In this document: positions 47,681-57,820 of the stretch, piece after piece
How positions within the stretch are numbered: the stretch's first letter is position 1
Layout: every line of letters starts with the position of its first letter
Assembly: GCF_022605725.1 (NCBI RefSeq)
Contig: NC_065547.1
Location: forward strand, 14,363,167-14,427,166
Reading direction: 5' to 3'
Length of the DNA stretch: 64,000 bases
Source of the DNA: Anthonomus grandis grandis
Taxonomy: Eukaryota; Arthropoda; Insecta; Coleoptera; Curculionidae
Translations under genes and position numbers: made by a program
Notes under the pieces: generated by a model
Told to the model about the DNA's origin: nothing
Seen by the model: the letters and a program-made list of their open reading frames with translations, nothing else
Database searches by the model: none

Positions 47681-47912
47681 CGATTAATATAATATAATTA
47701 TTATAAAACCAAGACACAAATAGTCTTAAAAATGATTCGTTAGATGCAGAGCGAGCGGTAAGACTGAGTCGAGTCACCTCTCGGGTATCAGTCTCGCATG
47801 GACCCGCCTTGTTGTTATGTCTACCAAAATATAAATAACACAGAGGCACTTGTTCAATCGTATTTATTAATCAGTTTTATGCAGCTATGCGATATTTTAT
47901 CATATCGCTAAC
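47681..47912 (-). repeat. Possible solo LTR
   Basis: On the minus strand the block starts TGTTAGCGATATGATAAAAT, carries AATAAATACG-like poly(A) signals and ends ATTAATCGCGCCCC. No partner LTR or target duplication was found, so this is tentative. Confidence 0.25.
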
Positions 47913-48160
47913 ACCCCTTATCGGTGGAATTTCAAAAAGTTCGTTCGTATCCGGGGCCTACATTATAAAAAAACATTGCTGCAGTAAATTTTTTTCTTAA
48001 GTTAATGCCTGCGACTTGTTCGTGCGGGCAGTCTCTGTTCAAACTCCGAAGCCACGCCCCCTTAGTTCTCGAGGTCACGAGGTAACAATTTTCCCATTTT
48101 TTACCCCTTATCGGTGGAATTTCGAAAAATCCGTTTTTATCTAGTGCCTACATTATAAAA
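47913..48160 (+). repeat. Direct repeat pair, about 55 bp
   Basis: CCCCTTATCGGTGGAATTTC and following bases, ending GCCTACATTATAAAA, occur at about 47913-47970 and again at about 48103-48160. The second copy is followed by GATGAGTCAGTCAGTCAGTC at 48214. No gene here. Confidence 0.6.
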
Positions 48161-48399
48161 GGAACCCGTTGGCAAAATTTCACGTTTCTAGCTATTGTAG
48201 TTTGGGCTCTGCGATGATGAGTCAGTCAGTCAGTCAGGACAAACTTTTATATATCGCTACCTTCCAGAAAGACCGTCACAAGTCCGAAAAATCGATTTTT
48301 CGGTTTTCCACGAAAATCGATTCAGCAGAAGTTGCTTCTATTACAAAAAATATCGCATCAAGCTAATTTCGACGAATAGCCGCTTGGCGGCGCATGTGG

Positions 48400-49665
48400 T
48401 CAGTGTACTAAGTGAGAACCTTTCAGGTTTTAACAGGCAAGAGCGTATCAATTCAGTTGTGCCTGGTCAGTTGCAGTCGTCACCTGTATTTATTCAGTTA
48501 AGAGCATCACAACATAAAAGTGACAAGTGTTTTTTAAAATATTTGTGGGAAAGACCGTCCTATATAAGTTTAGGTCGATTTTCTGTGAAAAGGTAAGTTC
48601 TTTTTTTTGTATATTTTTCGAGAAATATCGTCACATTTTATGTTGGTGCATTTTTTATGGAAAATGTGGTAAATAAAATATAGTTTTTTTTCGGAAAAAA
48701 AAACGTCATATTTAGAATTAGTGCGCTCTTCCTTGTAAAAATAAATATTTTTTTTACTTTGTGTTGAAATTTGTTTATTTAGGACGTTTTTTTATGAAAA
48801 TTTCTGTACTTTTAAAGACCTGAACACGTCTCATCTTGAGTTATGACGTTCTTTCTTGAATAAAAATTCGTTTTTGTGTGTATTAAATGTTAAGGCATAA
48901 GTATAACAGTTTTATTTATAAAACAAGTTAAATAAAATTTGCCAAAAGTTGTCTGTTGCTTATTACTTTTTTGACATTTTTTTCACACTTTCAGTCTAAA
49001 TTCATTTTAATAAATTTTTCATTATCTATTTTGTAGTTCTAAGATGTCCCGAAGAACTTCTATGATATTGAAGCTTGCCAAAAAAAAATTACAAGTTCAT
49101 AACATAGAGCAACCATCCTGGGAAATTCAAAATTGCTTAATTGAAACAGAAAATGAAGGAAGTAGCAAAGATACTTCTGATTCTATGCGTAAGTATTTTG
49201 TTTGTTTTTTTTAGATATTTTTATTTTTTGTTTTTTTTTTAATTTTTTTAGTTGAAGAAACTGGCGATTTAAAAGAACAGTCTCCAGAGCCAAGTACATT
49301 ATCTGCAGTTCACGACGTGCTCGCAGTGAGTTGCAGAAATGTTCTAATATCGAGTTTGGAGACTGAAGGTTTATATTTTAAATTTTTATTATTTAAATCA
49401 GTTTCTTTACTTTTTTTTCTTCTGCAGAGAAAGAAAATACCAAGGCTAGTTCCTCCAGTAGTTTAAGTCCTTCTAGTAGTTTTAATTCAAGAAAACATAC
49501 CACAGGTAGGTATTTTGTTTGGTTATCTTTTACTTTTTATTTTAATGTTTCCTATTTTTTTTAGTCGAAAAATCTTGCCCCAAAGTCGAAAAATCCCAAC
49601 CCAACCCAGAAGAACAGGTTGTGGTAGCAGAATTATGTGTAGAAGCTGCTAAAGGAGGAAGATAA
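48400..49665 (+). CDS. Small spliced gene of the TIR element, 146 residues, unknown function
   Basis: Coding exons 49044-49188, 49252-49368, 49428-49505 and 49565-49665 join into one open frame of exactly 147 codons including TAA. Every intron is GT..AG with a T-rich 3' end and falls after codon position 1. A non-coding first exon appears to end at AAAAG|GTAAGTTC (about 48592) and splice to TTTGTAG|TTCTAAG at 49037. The protein starts MSRRTSMILKLAKKK, then is acidic and Ser-rich (SSSSSLSPSSSF), with no domain I recognise. The next frame beyond the stop also reads protein-like (EEDKNEIPETKKKG), so the last exon may have slipped. N-terminal region of a larger transposase is my best guess. Confidence 0.65.
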
Positions 49666-49709
49666 AAATGAAATTCCTGAAACCAAAAAAAAGGGAACTG
49701 CATAAGCAG

Positions 49710-50149
49710 TTACTAGAGAAAAAGTTTTTTTTTAATACGTTTTTTTTTCTTTAATACGTTTGTACTGATGTAAGTGTAATCTAGTATTATAAAAGTTTAT
49801 TACTATAATTTTTTAAAATATGTTACCAAAAATTTGATTAAGGTTTATTTTTTATAAGGTTTGTTCCAATCCAACGCGTTAGAAAACCGTCATCAAACGA
49901 TCACGCTCATGCGCAGTAATTAAAATTCGACGGATTTTAATTACTGCGCATGACCGTAATCGTTCGGTGACGGTTTTCTAACGCGTTGGATTGGAACAAA
50001 CCTTATGAAAAATAAACCTTAATCAAATTTTTGGTAACATATTTTAAAAAATTATAGTAATAAACTTTTATAATACTAGATTACACTTACATCAGTACAA
50101 ACGTATTAAAGAAAAAAAAACGTATAAAAAAAAACTTTTTCTCTAGTAA
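49710..50149. repeat. 440-bp near-perfect palindrome with a MITE at its centre
   Basis: The arms 49710-49926 and 49934-50149 are inverse copies around a 7-base loop TCGACGG. The central part begins GGTTTGTTCCAATCCAACGC and is itself a foldback MITE. Its first bases match the Harbinger TIR at 7596. The outer arms continue as inverted copies of the surrounding element sequence. Confidence 0.88.
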
Positions 50150-50498
50150 ACTTTTCTCTCGCGTTGGAATACACTATAGTAGATAATAAACAAGTTTTAT
50201 ATACATGAATTCAACTTAATACTTTTATTAACTCAAATTAAAATAAAAAAACATCATTTTTTTTCAGCAAAGACTGTCACATTTAACTCTATGTTTTGTT
50301 TGATGACACAGACTAAAAAAATTATCATCAAAAAATATTCTCCACAAGGGTCTTTAATAATACCAAAAAAAAAATTAAACATATTTTTCAAAAAGCAGCG
50401 TAGCCCTATGAAATAAATATTGGATAATTTTAAATGCCTCTACTGAAAAATAGCAATTTTCGAGTTGTGACGGTCTTCTTGGAAGGTAGCGATATATA

Positions 50499-51022
50499 GA
50501 TTACAGCTATATAGTGTAAGAGTCAGATGATGATAAATGAACTCATCGAAATGCTTTAGTCTTGACAAAAAAGTTTGGAATTTTCATTTGTGGAGAAAAG
50601 TCTTTCCGCCCTTCCTAATCAACTATATTTTAACCCGATATATGCAATATGTAGTAATAATGTAGTGGTTGACCCTATCAAACCCCTTAGCTTAGCAACC
50701 ATCCAACTGCTTCCTGTTTTCTATGGCCTGTTTTCTATACTCTGTAAAAAGAGTTAAATGTGTGGGGCTTGGATGTTGGTAAGTGTCGGACTGCTTACTG
50801 GATCAATACAATAAAGATACCTCTAAAGATAGCTGGTCTATACATAAATATTAAGAAAAAAAACAAAAAACCTAAATACTATCCAATAAAAAATAACAAA
50901 ATACACCTAGTTGTTTTATAGTTTTCCAACCAATTTTTATTATCTGATTTAAAGATTGTAGTTTGTAAAAACAGTTTTTGTATTTTTAAACATTGTTGGT
51001 TGCAATTAGAGCAGCCTTTATA
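50499..51022. other. No gene recognised
   Basis: Spacer between the TIR element and the Gypsy 2 LTR. A short frame at 50575-50757 has no supporting features. Confidence 0.4.
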
Positions 51023-51026
51023 TATG

Positions 51027-51259
51027 TGTAAACAGTAGTAATATTTTGGGGTTGATACCCTTAAATAAAAGTAATTAAATTCACAAAACCAACTTTTAAT
51101 TTGCCAACTTGACAATTCAACTTATTTGATTCTCGCGAGCGCGTCAGGCCGGGAACTGAGAAGTACCGCGTCGCATTTTTCGCCTCTTGCCGTGCTCGGC
51201 AATTCTGCAGGATCAGCTCTCTGGCGATCTGGAGATGTTTTTTAAGAAATCCGCTTACA
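51027..51259 (-). repeat. Gypsy 2 3' LTR
   Basis: 233 bp with TG...CA ends and TGTAA/TTACA terminal inversion. It is highly similar to the right-hand copy once the 183-bp insert is ignored. Confidence 0.88.
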
Positions 51260-51472
51260 CGGCCATCCTGCAGTCGGTGCGTCCTCGCGCCGTCAAACAA
51301 TAACTGAAATAAAGAAAATAAGCAACAAATCAATTTTCTTTTAAACAATTATATTTTTGTGAAAATGTCATTAATCATTGCCCATTTAGATTTAGATGAG
51401 TTTTTTTTTTTTACATTTTAAAAATAGCAAGGTTGACAATTTTTCAACTTTTTATTATTATTTTATTTTGGT

Positions 51473-51663
51473 CATAGGTGGGGTTGCCACCCTTTACCCA
51501 TAGTGGAGTTGCCACTATCTCCAGATTCCCTTTTTTTTACCACAGGCGGAGTTGCCACCTTTCGAGCATAGTGAAGTTGCCACTACCTCAATTTTGTTTT
51601 TACCACAGACGGAGTTGCCACCTTTCGAGCATAGTGGAGTTGCCACTACCTCCAGATTCCCTT
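51473..51663. repeat. Minisatellite, three units of about 62 bp
   Basis: The unit carries GGAGTTGCCACCTTTCGAGC then ATAGTGGAGTTGCCACTACC; it repeats at about 51473, 51538 and 51600 with a T-rich joint. It lies in the 3' UTR of Gypsy 2. It creates open frames on both strands that are not genes. Confidence 0.8.
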
Positions 51664-51776
51664 TTTTTTGGGTAGATCCACAAAAACAATTTAGTTGTTG
51701 AAACATTTTAAAATATAATTTTTCTGAAATACTCACATTTTAATTTTAATCCTCTGAAGGCCATGGTCTCAGTTGA

Positions 51777-52555
51777 TCACGCAGCTACAGTGGTCCGCTG
51801 ACTATTTCTCTGCAGGACATATCTTTCATTGGGTAGTACCTTTTTGACTGCAAAAGGACCCTTAAATTTCGGTTTTAACTTTCCTCCGCCAGCCAGCTGT
51901 AAGTCTTCAATAGCCACAACATCTCTGACAGTAAAAAATTTGGCAGAGTATCGAGACGCATTAAAATGCAGGGCTTGTTTACGTGCATTTTCTCGCATCC
52001 GAAGTCTGGCCCGGAAACAGCCTTGTCTGCGTCGACAAAATCATCACATGGAATATCTTTTAAAAGTTGCTGTGTTGATATTAATCGAGGATTTTGACCA
52101 AAATGAAGAACGCAAGGAGCGTAGCCTGTCTCTCTATTGCTGCTATTGCGGTAGTCCAAGTGTTATCATTTTTATCGGTAAGACTGGCTCTTAAGAAAAT
52201 GGCTCTTAAGAAATTAAACACTGTTCTCATAACACGCTCTACTTGGCCATTTCCTCTAGGTACGCCGGTTGCAATGTGATGAAGTTCAATTTTTTGGTCA
52301 TTTAAGAAATTTTTGAAAATTAAAAAAAAAAGTAAAAGCAGTAGCTCTGTCAGCAATAATGCGTTAAGCTTTTCCTAATTCTTCAAAAACTGTCAGTAAG
52401 GCACGTATTGAATACTCTGATCTTTTCTTAGGAATTGGTTGTAATCGACATAACTTTTGTAGTTTAACCCACCATCGCGCTACACGGGGATGAAGGTTCT
52501 TTTTAAGTGATGTTGCACGCACTGAATTACAGTCAGTGAAGACGGTAAAATGCAC
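51777..52555 (-). pseudogene. Gypsy 2 RNase H end and integrase
   Basis: 52555-52450 reads HFTVFTDCNSVRATSLKK and RVARWWVKLQ, the end of RNase H. It jumps directly to integrase sequence (KRSEYSIRALLTVFEELGK), so the linker, the HHCC zinc domain and the first catalytic Asp are deleted. The rest has IADRATAF (second Asp), LNDQKIELHHIATGVPRGNG followed by QVERVMR (Glu), YAPCVLHFGQNPRL, and a C-terminal chromo/SH3-like block KFKGPFAVKKVLPNERYVLQ ending at 51777. Small tandem duplications and frameshifts occur. Confidence 0.82.
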
Positions 52556-52613
52556 ACCGTATAGACACTCTGAAATGTTCTATTGCCTCCACTATAGCAA
52601 GAGTTTCTAAATC

Positions 52614-53726
52614 CTAGGAGTGATACCTGGACTCGTATTCTGTTGTACGTCGGCTAAAATACGCTATCGGGCGCACTTCACTATTTTCTTTTTGTAAAAG
52701 AGCAGCTCCAATCCCAATCGAACTCGCGTCAGTATGCACTTCACAGGGTAAGTTTGGATTATAAATCCGCAAAACAGGGGAATCAGTTAATTTACTTATA
52801 ATTAAATGTCTAGTTGCTTCACATTCATCAGACCATTCAAACATACAATTTTTCTGTAACAAAGCAGTTATAGGCGCACTTAGTTGTGAAAAACCCTTAA
52901 TAAATTTACGGAAATAACCGGCGAGTCCCATAAATTGACGCACATTTTTCACATTTTTTGGAGGAGGAGACTTAACTAACGCGTTAACTTTCTTCTTACT
53001 AGGACATATTGTTCCTTCACTTAATATAAAACCCAAATATTCAGTTTGTTTGGCAAAAAACACACACTTTTCGTAATTTAACGAAAATCCAGCCACAGAT
53101 AAAGCACTTAAAACTTCTTCCAAGTTTTTTAAGCCTTCCTCAATCGATACAGAGGGCACTAAAACATCATCAATGTACACCAATGCTTTTTTGTTTTTAA
53201 GAGAACCAAGGGCTTTATCAATTGCACGATGATAAATTGCAGGAGCGTTAGTATGTCTAAACGGCATCCGGTTGAACTCATAATGCCCATCTGGTGTTAC
53301 AAAAGCAGTAATGTGCCTACAGCCCTCTTCTATTTCCATTTGGTAAAATCCAGATTTCATATCAAGTTTGATGAAGAACTTAGCATTACACAATGTATCA
53401 ACTTGGTCTTGGATGACAGGTAATGGATACCTTTCGCGTACCACTTTTTCATTTACATCACAGTAGTCCACACACATCCTTAGTTGGCCATTTTTCTTTC
53501 TTACTAAAACTATAGGGCTGGCATACTCTGACTGACTCTCGCGAATAATACCGTCCCTTAATAGTTCAATTATTATGTCAGCAACTTGAACACGCTCTTC
53601 ATAAGCTAAACGACTGGGGTGATACACTACGGGTACATTGTCTTTTAGCCTAATAGTCATCTTGCCGGTGGTGATGCGATCAGGTGTTTTGCTCTTATAT
53701 TTTGATAACAATGATTCAATTTGCAA
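52614..53726 (-). pseudogene. Gypsy 2 RT and RNase H, long open frame
   Basis: The uninterrupted 370-codon frame carries RT motifs: YASPIVLVRKKNGQLRMCVD, FFIKLDMKSGFYQMEIEE, the catalytic box ALVYIDDVLV, and LGFILSEGTICPSKKKV. The RNase H start is EVHTDASSIGIGAALLQ and IAYFSRRTTEYESRYHS. It ends at a TAG just where RNase H should continue. The stretch is well preserved compared with the flanking protease and integrase. Confidence 0.93.
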
Positions 53727-54338
53727 TTTTAAATTTTCTGGTAGGTCTGGTTGATTTTAACATGATTAGAATGCTGTAGAGTTAATACTTTAGATATGTA
53801 TGGTGGCTGATAGTATAACTCAATTCCATTACCACCCTTTTTAACAGATACAAAGGGTTGAAGGATAATATCCAAACCAATTAAAATATCGATGCCACTG
53901 GGAAAAACTCGATCGTCAATAACAACAAAATTAATCTCTATAATGTTAACGTCGGCAAGACTGTAATAATATCACAAACACCAAGACTTTTATCATTCGG
54001 CATGATCACTGCACCTAATGTTTTGACTATTGAATGTTTTATGATGGATACATCGGCGCCGCTGTCAATACGATACGTGAATTCTGGAGCTTGATTCTTG
54101 CACAGGGTGGTGGCTATGGGTGTTGTAACAAGCTGGCGTCATTTTTTGATTACTAATGCCTTCTGAGGTTTTCCATTTTTGTACCAGCAATTGGCTTCGG
54201 TGTGGCCCATTTTCTTGCAGTGATCACACGTTAGCACGGAAACAGTTTTAAATTTGCATGCTGCAGGTCGTTCATTCTGCTTGAAGCCGGTACAGTTGTT
54301 TTGTTGATGTCCATGTTGTTCACATTTAAAACACTTGC
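53727..54338 (-). pseudogene. Gypsy 2 gag zinc knuckles and protease
   Basis: Two zinc knuckles at 54338-54170: GKCFKCEQHGHQQNNC and LTCDHCKKMGHTEANC. The protease is at about 54110-53780, with IDSGADVSIIKHS as the active site and a flap-like VFPSGIDILIGLDI in shifted frames. The gag N-terminal part is absent: only about 95 bp separate the primer site (57732) from the mariner insertion. Confidence 0.82.
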
Positions 54339-54821
54339 CGCGACCTGTATCACTTTTTTGTAAAGCCACAAACAGAAATATTCTAACTACTTTTGTTCCT
54401 GAAATACAGGGCGAAAACGAAAATGTTTACTTTTGGAGATGTTATTATTTCTCAGGCCCTGTATAAGATAGAATAAAAATGAAAACTGCTTATAATAGAT
54501 ATTTTTACATAAAAGTCAGTGGCGTATTTAAATTTTTTTCCCAATGCACTGTTTTTAAGATTGGGCACAAACTTGGTATTTTTTAAATGGAACACCCTGT
54601 ATATTTTAACGTCAAATTTTTGCATTTTTGTTTCTGAATACATTGATGTATCACAACCTAATCTTTGACAAATTTTAGCTCAAAGAATTAGAAAAATCCA
54701 TATTTATGTTTATTTTTTTAATAGTAGGCCATGAATTCTTTGACACATGCATAAAAAAATGTTTTGTTTATTGCATTCATGGAAACTAAGTCACAAACAG
54801 ACTCAATACATATCAATAATG

Positions 54822-57001
54822 ATGGCTGACGGTGAAAATATGGAATTCCAAAATTTTGAAAAGTATGATATTATAAAATGTTTAAACCTTTCTAACGAAA
54901 ATGTCGAAGCGGCGCAGCAATTATATTTAAATAGGTAAAGCTCTAGCTTATTTTATTTTGTTACAAAATTCAAAAAATAAAAAAGATCTTATTAGGTTTC
55001 CAGAAAGACGTCAGCCATCTCGGGCTACGGTATTAAAATCTAATCTTTTAAATTATGGTTGCTATTCAAAACCTAGGCAACCCCATGTTGATAGAAATGA
55101 AGCTGGCGAAATTAATGTTTTAGCGTGTGTGGAAGCAAGACCCCAAATTTCCTGTAGAAAGATAGAGGAAGAGATAGGAGTTTCCAAAACAAAAGTGCAA
55201 AAAATTTTAAAAAAGCATAAATTTAAACCGTATAAGATAAATATTATTCAAGAATTGCATCCTGACGATCCGTTTAAACGACTGGAATTTTCTAATTGGT
55301 TTTTAACCAAAACTAATGAAGATCCGGATTTTGTAAAAAAGGTAATATGGTCTGACGAATCCCATATAAGCAGTAGTGGCATATTTAATAGGCAAAATAC
55401 CAGACATTGGTATCAAGAAAACCAACATATTACTTTTGAACGACAGCAACAAGGCCGATTTGGTTTTAGTGTTTCCTGTTTTGTATTGGGCACTAAAATT
55501 GTATATACAATTTTTGAGAGTAGCTTAACTGCCCAACGATATCTAAATATATTGCAAAATAATTTGCCAGAGTTGCTGGAGGACATACCTTTAGCCCAGC
55601 GACATCAAATATATTTCCAGCAAGATGGAGCGCCCGCTCATAATTCAAGGGTAGTTAGAGAATATTTAAGTGCCCATTTTGATAGACGTTGGATTGGCAC
55701 ACACGGGCCAATCAGATGGCCCCCGAGGTCACCGGACTTAGGGTAAAAACACACGAGGCTGTTTGCAAGCGGTTTGCGCCGCGACGGCGGCCGGTGGACC
55801 GCCGCTCGACTTAAAACACACGCGACGGCTTTCGCAACTATGAACGGCACGAAAAATTACAAGATCAGTTTGATGTTGCCAAGCTTTGCATACAGTTCAC
55901 AGTTTTTTATTTATCGTGAGCAAAATGGACTCCGACAGTGAAAATTATTTTTTATTTTTGTTGGCGGCATCGGCACTGGCATTACGCAAAAAACCAAAAA
56001 AAAATAGAACGAAACGTAAGCTATGGATACATCCCATAGTTATGGAAAGAAACGAGAAGGGATATTTCCATCTATAAGGAGATTTGTGAAGATCCGGAAA
56101 ATTTTTTAAATTTCACCAGAATGTCAAAGGAATCATACCAGGAGTTACTTTTATTGATCCAAGAGCCATGTACAAAAGCTAATACCATTATGAGAGATAG
56201 CATATCAGTGGAAGAAAAGCTTTTGATAACGAATCAATATAATAGCATATAATATATAATATACATATAATATATAGCATATAATATGTACATACTTTCT
56301 TTTTTTTTTTTCCTCAACAGAAGCAGCTGCGCTTAGAAATTCTGTAGTAAGTTCTTCCCATGCCTATTTTTTTTTTAATTCTGTTTGAATAATTATCATC
56401 ACGCAAATCCCAAATCGCTGGCCTCAATTGAACCTCAGTAATTAATTTTTCTATGTTTAATTCCCTAGTTTCCATAATAAATGAACAATTTTCAACACTG
56501 CACAAAAAAAAAAACACACCAAAAAACCCTACGTGTGGCTTGCAACACAGAAGATAAGTAAATGATGTGCCGCGGTAGTGCCGCTAAAGCAATAAAAACC
56601 AAGCGGCGTACCGGCGGCCCCTGGTCTCGAGCAGGGTACGCGCGTCGGACGCCGCGTTTTATGGGATTAGGCGGCGCCGTCTGTTTCAAAGCTCACAAGT
56701 ACCATAAACGAGGCGCCGAGCTCGACCACGGCGCGACAACCGTCGCGGCGCAAACCGCTTGCTAACAGCCTCGTGTGTTTTTAGCCTAAGTGTTTTGGAC
56801 TTTTTTGTATGGTCGTACTTAAAAAATAAAATTTATGCAAATCGGCATAATAATATAAATGAACTCCGAGCGACAACTGAAGAAGCATTCATAAACTTAC
56901 AAAGGCAACCCTTTATAATTTTAAATGCCTTAAGACGAATACAGACTGTATGTGGTTTTTGTATAAGACAAAATGGACAGCAGTTTGAACAGTTTTATTA
57001 A
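54822..57001 (+). CDS. Mariner-group transposase, two exons, split only by a later insertion
   Basis: Exon 1 (54822-54934) starts MADGENMEFQNFEKYDI. An intron of 61 bp (54935-54995, GTAAAG..TTAG) joins it to exon 2, which reads RRQPSRATVLK, the usual N-terminal HTH motif. Further motifs: RKIEEEIGVSKTKVQKILKK (second HTH), KKVIWSDESHISSSG (first Asp), YFQQDGAPAHNSR (second Asp) and RWPPRSPDL (third acidic region). The Harbinger derivative enters after PDL at 55740. The frame resumes at 56789 with SVLDFFVWSYLKNK and ends at TAA 57001. Without the insert it is about 356 residues, usual for the family, with no stop or frameshift seen. Confidence 0.9.
55925..56250 (+). pseudogene. Harbinger transposase N-terminal remnant
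   Basis: Starts MDSDSENYFLFLLAASALAL, then RTKRKLWIHPIVMERNEKG; a 2-base loss near 56076 shifts to KEICEDPENFLNFTRMSKES and YQELLLLIQEPCTK. This is the N-terminal helical region of HARBI1-like transposases. The catalytic domain is deleted. Confidence 0.82.
56300..56475 (-). pseudogene. Harbinger MADF protein N-terminal remn., minus strand
   Basis: From ATG at 56475: METRELNIEKLITEVQLRPA, IWDLRDDNYSNRIKKK, then an A-run slip, after which the other frame reads AWEELTTEFLSAAASVEE. This is the first half of a MADF domain (Trp spacing as in Adf-1 type proteins), truncated by the internal deletion. Confidence 0.8.
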
Positions 57002-57636
57002 ATTTATATTTGTTTTTTTTTTTTGTTTTTGTAATTAATTTTCTAATTTGATTCTTGTAATTACTAATTAGTTTTTAATGTTAAACCTGGTCCGATATAT
57101 TTTTTTTTTGTTTTTAACATTTTTATGTTTATATTAATATTTTAAGTTAATGTTTAAAATATAGTTAAATAAACAGGTTTAAATCACATGGCGTTTTAAA
57201 AAAGTAATAATTAAATGCATGTGTGTAAGAATTCATGGCCTACTATTAAAAACAAAAATAAATATGGATTTTTCTGATTTTTGAAGCTAAAATTTACTAA
57301 AGAATAGGTTGTGATACATCAATGTATTCAGAAAAAAAAATGCTAAAATTTGACGTTAAAATATACAGGGTGTTCCATTTAAAAAATACCAAGTTTGTGC
57401 CCAATCTTAAAAACAGTGCATTAGAAAAAAAATTAAATACGCCACTGACTTTTATGTAAAAATATCTATTATAAACAGTTTTCCATTTTTATTCTAGCTT
57501 ATACAGGGCCTGAGAAATAATAACATCTCCAAAAGTGAACATTTTCGTTTTCACCCTGTATTTCAGGAACAAAAGTAGTTAGAATATTTCTGTTTGTGGC
57601 TTTAAAAGTTTTACAAAAAAGTGATACAGGGTCGCG

Positions 57637-57731
57637 AAAACCGCAAAGCTCTATCTTAAAAAATGACAGAGATACCCTGCAGTCTCATCCAAAATGGGAC
57701 ACAGTGTACACAGTAATTAATCCGTTCTTTT
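57637..57731 (-). other. Gypsy 2 leader remnant
   Basis: About 95 bp between the primer site and the mariner element. It has no zinc-knuckle or capsid motif, showing that most of gag was lost before or during the mariner insertion. Confidence 0.5.
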
Positions 57732-57744
57732 ATCCCACTTCTGA
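57732..57744 (-). promoter_or_regulatory. Gypsy 2 primer binding site (tRNA-Leu type)
   Basis: TCAGAAGTGGGAT on the minus strand directly follows the 5' LTR. It matches the stretch of tRNA-Leu a few bases inside the 3' end. Confidence 0.65.
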
Positions 57745-57820
57745 TGTAAACAGTAGTAATATTTTGGGGTTGATACCCTTAAATAAAAGTCATTAAATTC
57801 ACAAAACCAACTTTTAATTT

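Larger units (their letters stand above)
48248..50498 (+). mobile_element. TIR element with a spliced gene and internal palindrome
   Basis: Inverted ends: TATATATCGCTACCTTCC at 48248 and the inverse ending at 50498, continuing through AGACCGTCACAA. Variants of the ACCGTCACA motif recur inside, near 48270, 48552, 48625, 48705, 48845, 50272 and 50468. It contains a five-exon transcription unit on plus and a 440-bp palindrome. The flanks are TA/AT-rich and the exact duplication (TA or TATA) is ambiguous. Confidence 0.75.
55741..56786 (+). mobile_element. Internally deleted Harbinger element
   Basis: The ends are inverse: GGGTAAAAACACACGAGGCT at 55741 and GGCTAAAAACACACGAGGCT inverted at 56786, continuing through GCAAGCGGTTTGCGCCGCGA. 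TA (possibly a decayed TTA) is duplicated at 55739-55740 and 56787-56788. It keeps the 5' ends of two opposed genes, transposase on plus and MADF on minus, with their middles deleted and an AT microsatellite (56226-56296) at the junction. Confidence 0.88.
54339..57636 (+). mobile_element. Mariner-group transposon with about 300-bp terminal inverted repeats
   Basis: The ends, starting CGCGACC(C)TGTATCACTTTTTT, are inverse copies over roughly 300 bp (54339-54670 and 57300-57636). They include an internal ATACAGGGTGTTCCATTT block and differ by small indels. Alternatively the TIR begins at TCACTTTTTT (54350 and 57624) with TA target duplications. It interrupts Gypsy 2 gag and contains a Harbinger derivative. 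Confidence 0.88.

Noticed and set aside
47681..47912. A complete LTR retrotransposon at this site
   Set aside because: Only one TGTTAG block with no internal genes, partner LTR or target duplication; kept only as a tentative solo LTR.
51061..51348. Frame 51061-51348 and its homologue 57988-58254 as a conserved small protein
   Set aside because: Both lie in the two LTRs of Gypsy 2; similarity comes from the LTR repeat, not protein selection.
51478..51736. Repetitive Pro/Ser/Phe frames at 51478-51736
   Set aside because: Produced by the 62-bp minisatellite on both strands.
56562..56765. Arg/Gly/Ala-rich plus frame in the Harbinger derivative
   Set aside because: GC-rich subterminal DNA of the element, inverted at the other end; no homology to a protein family.
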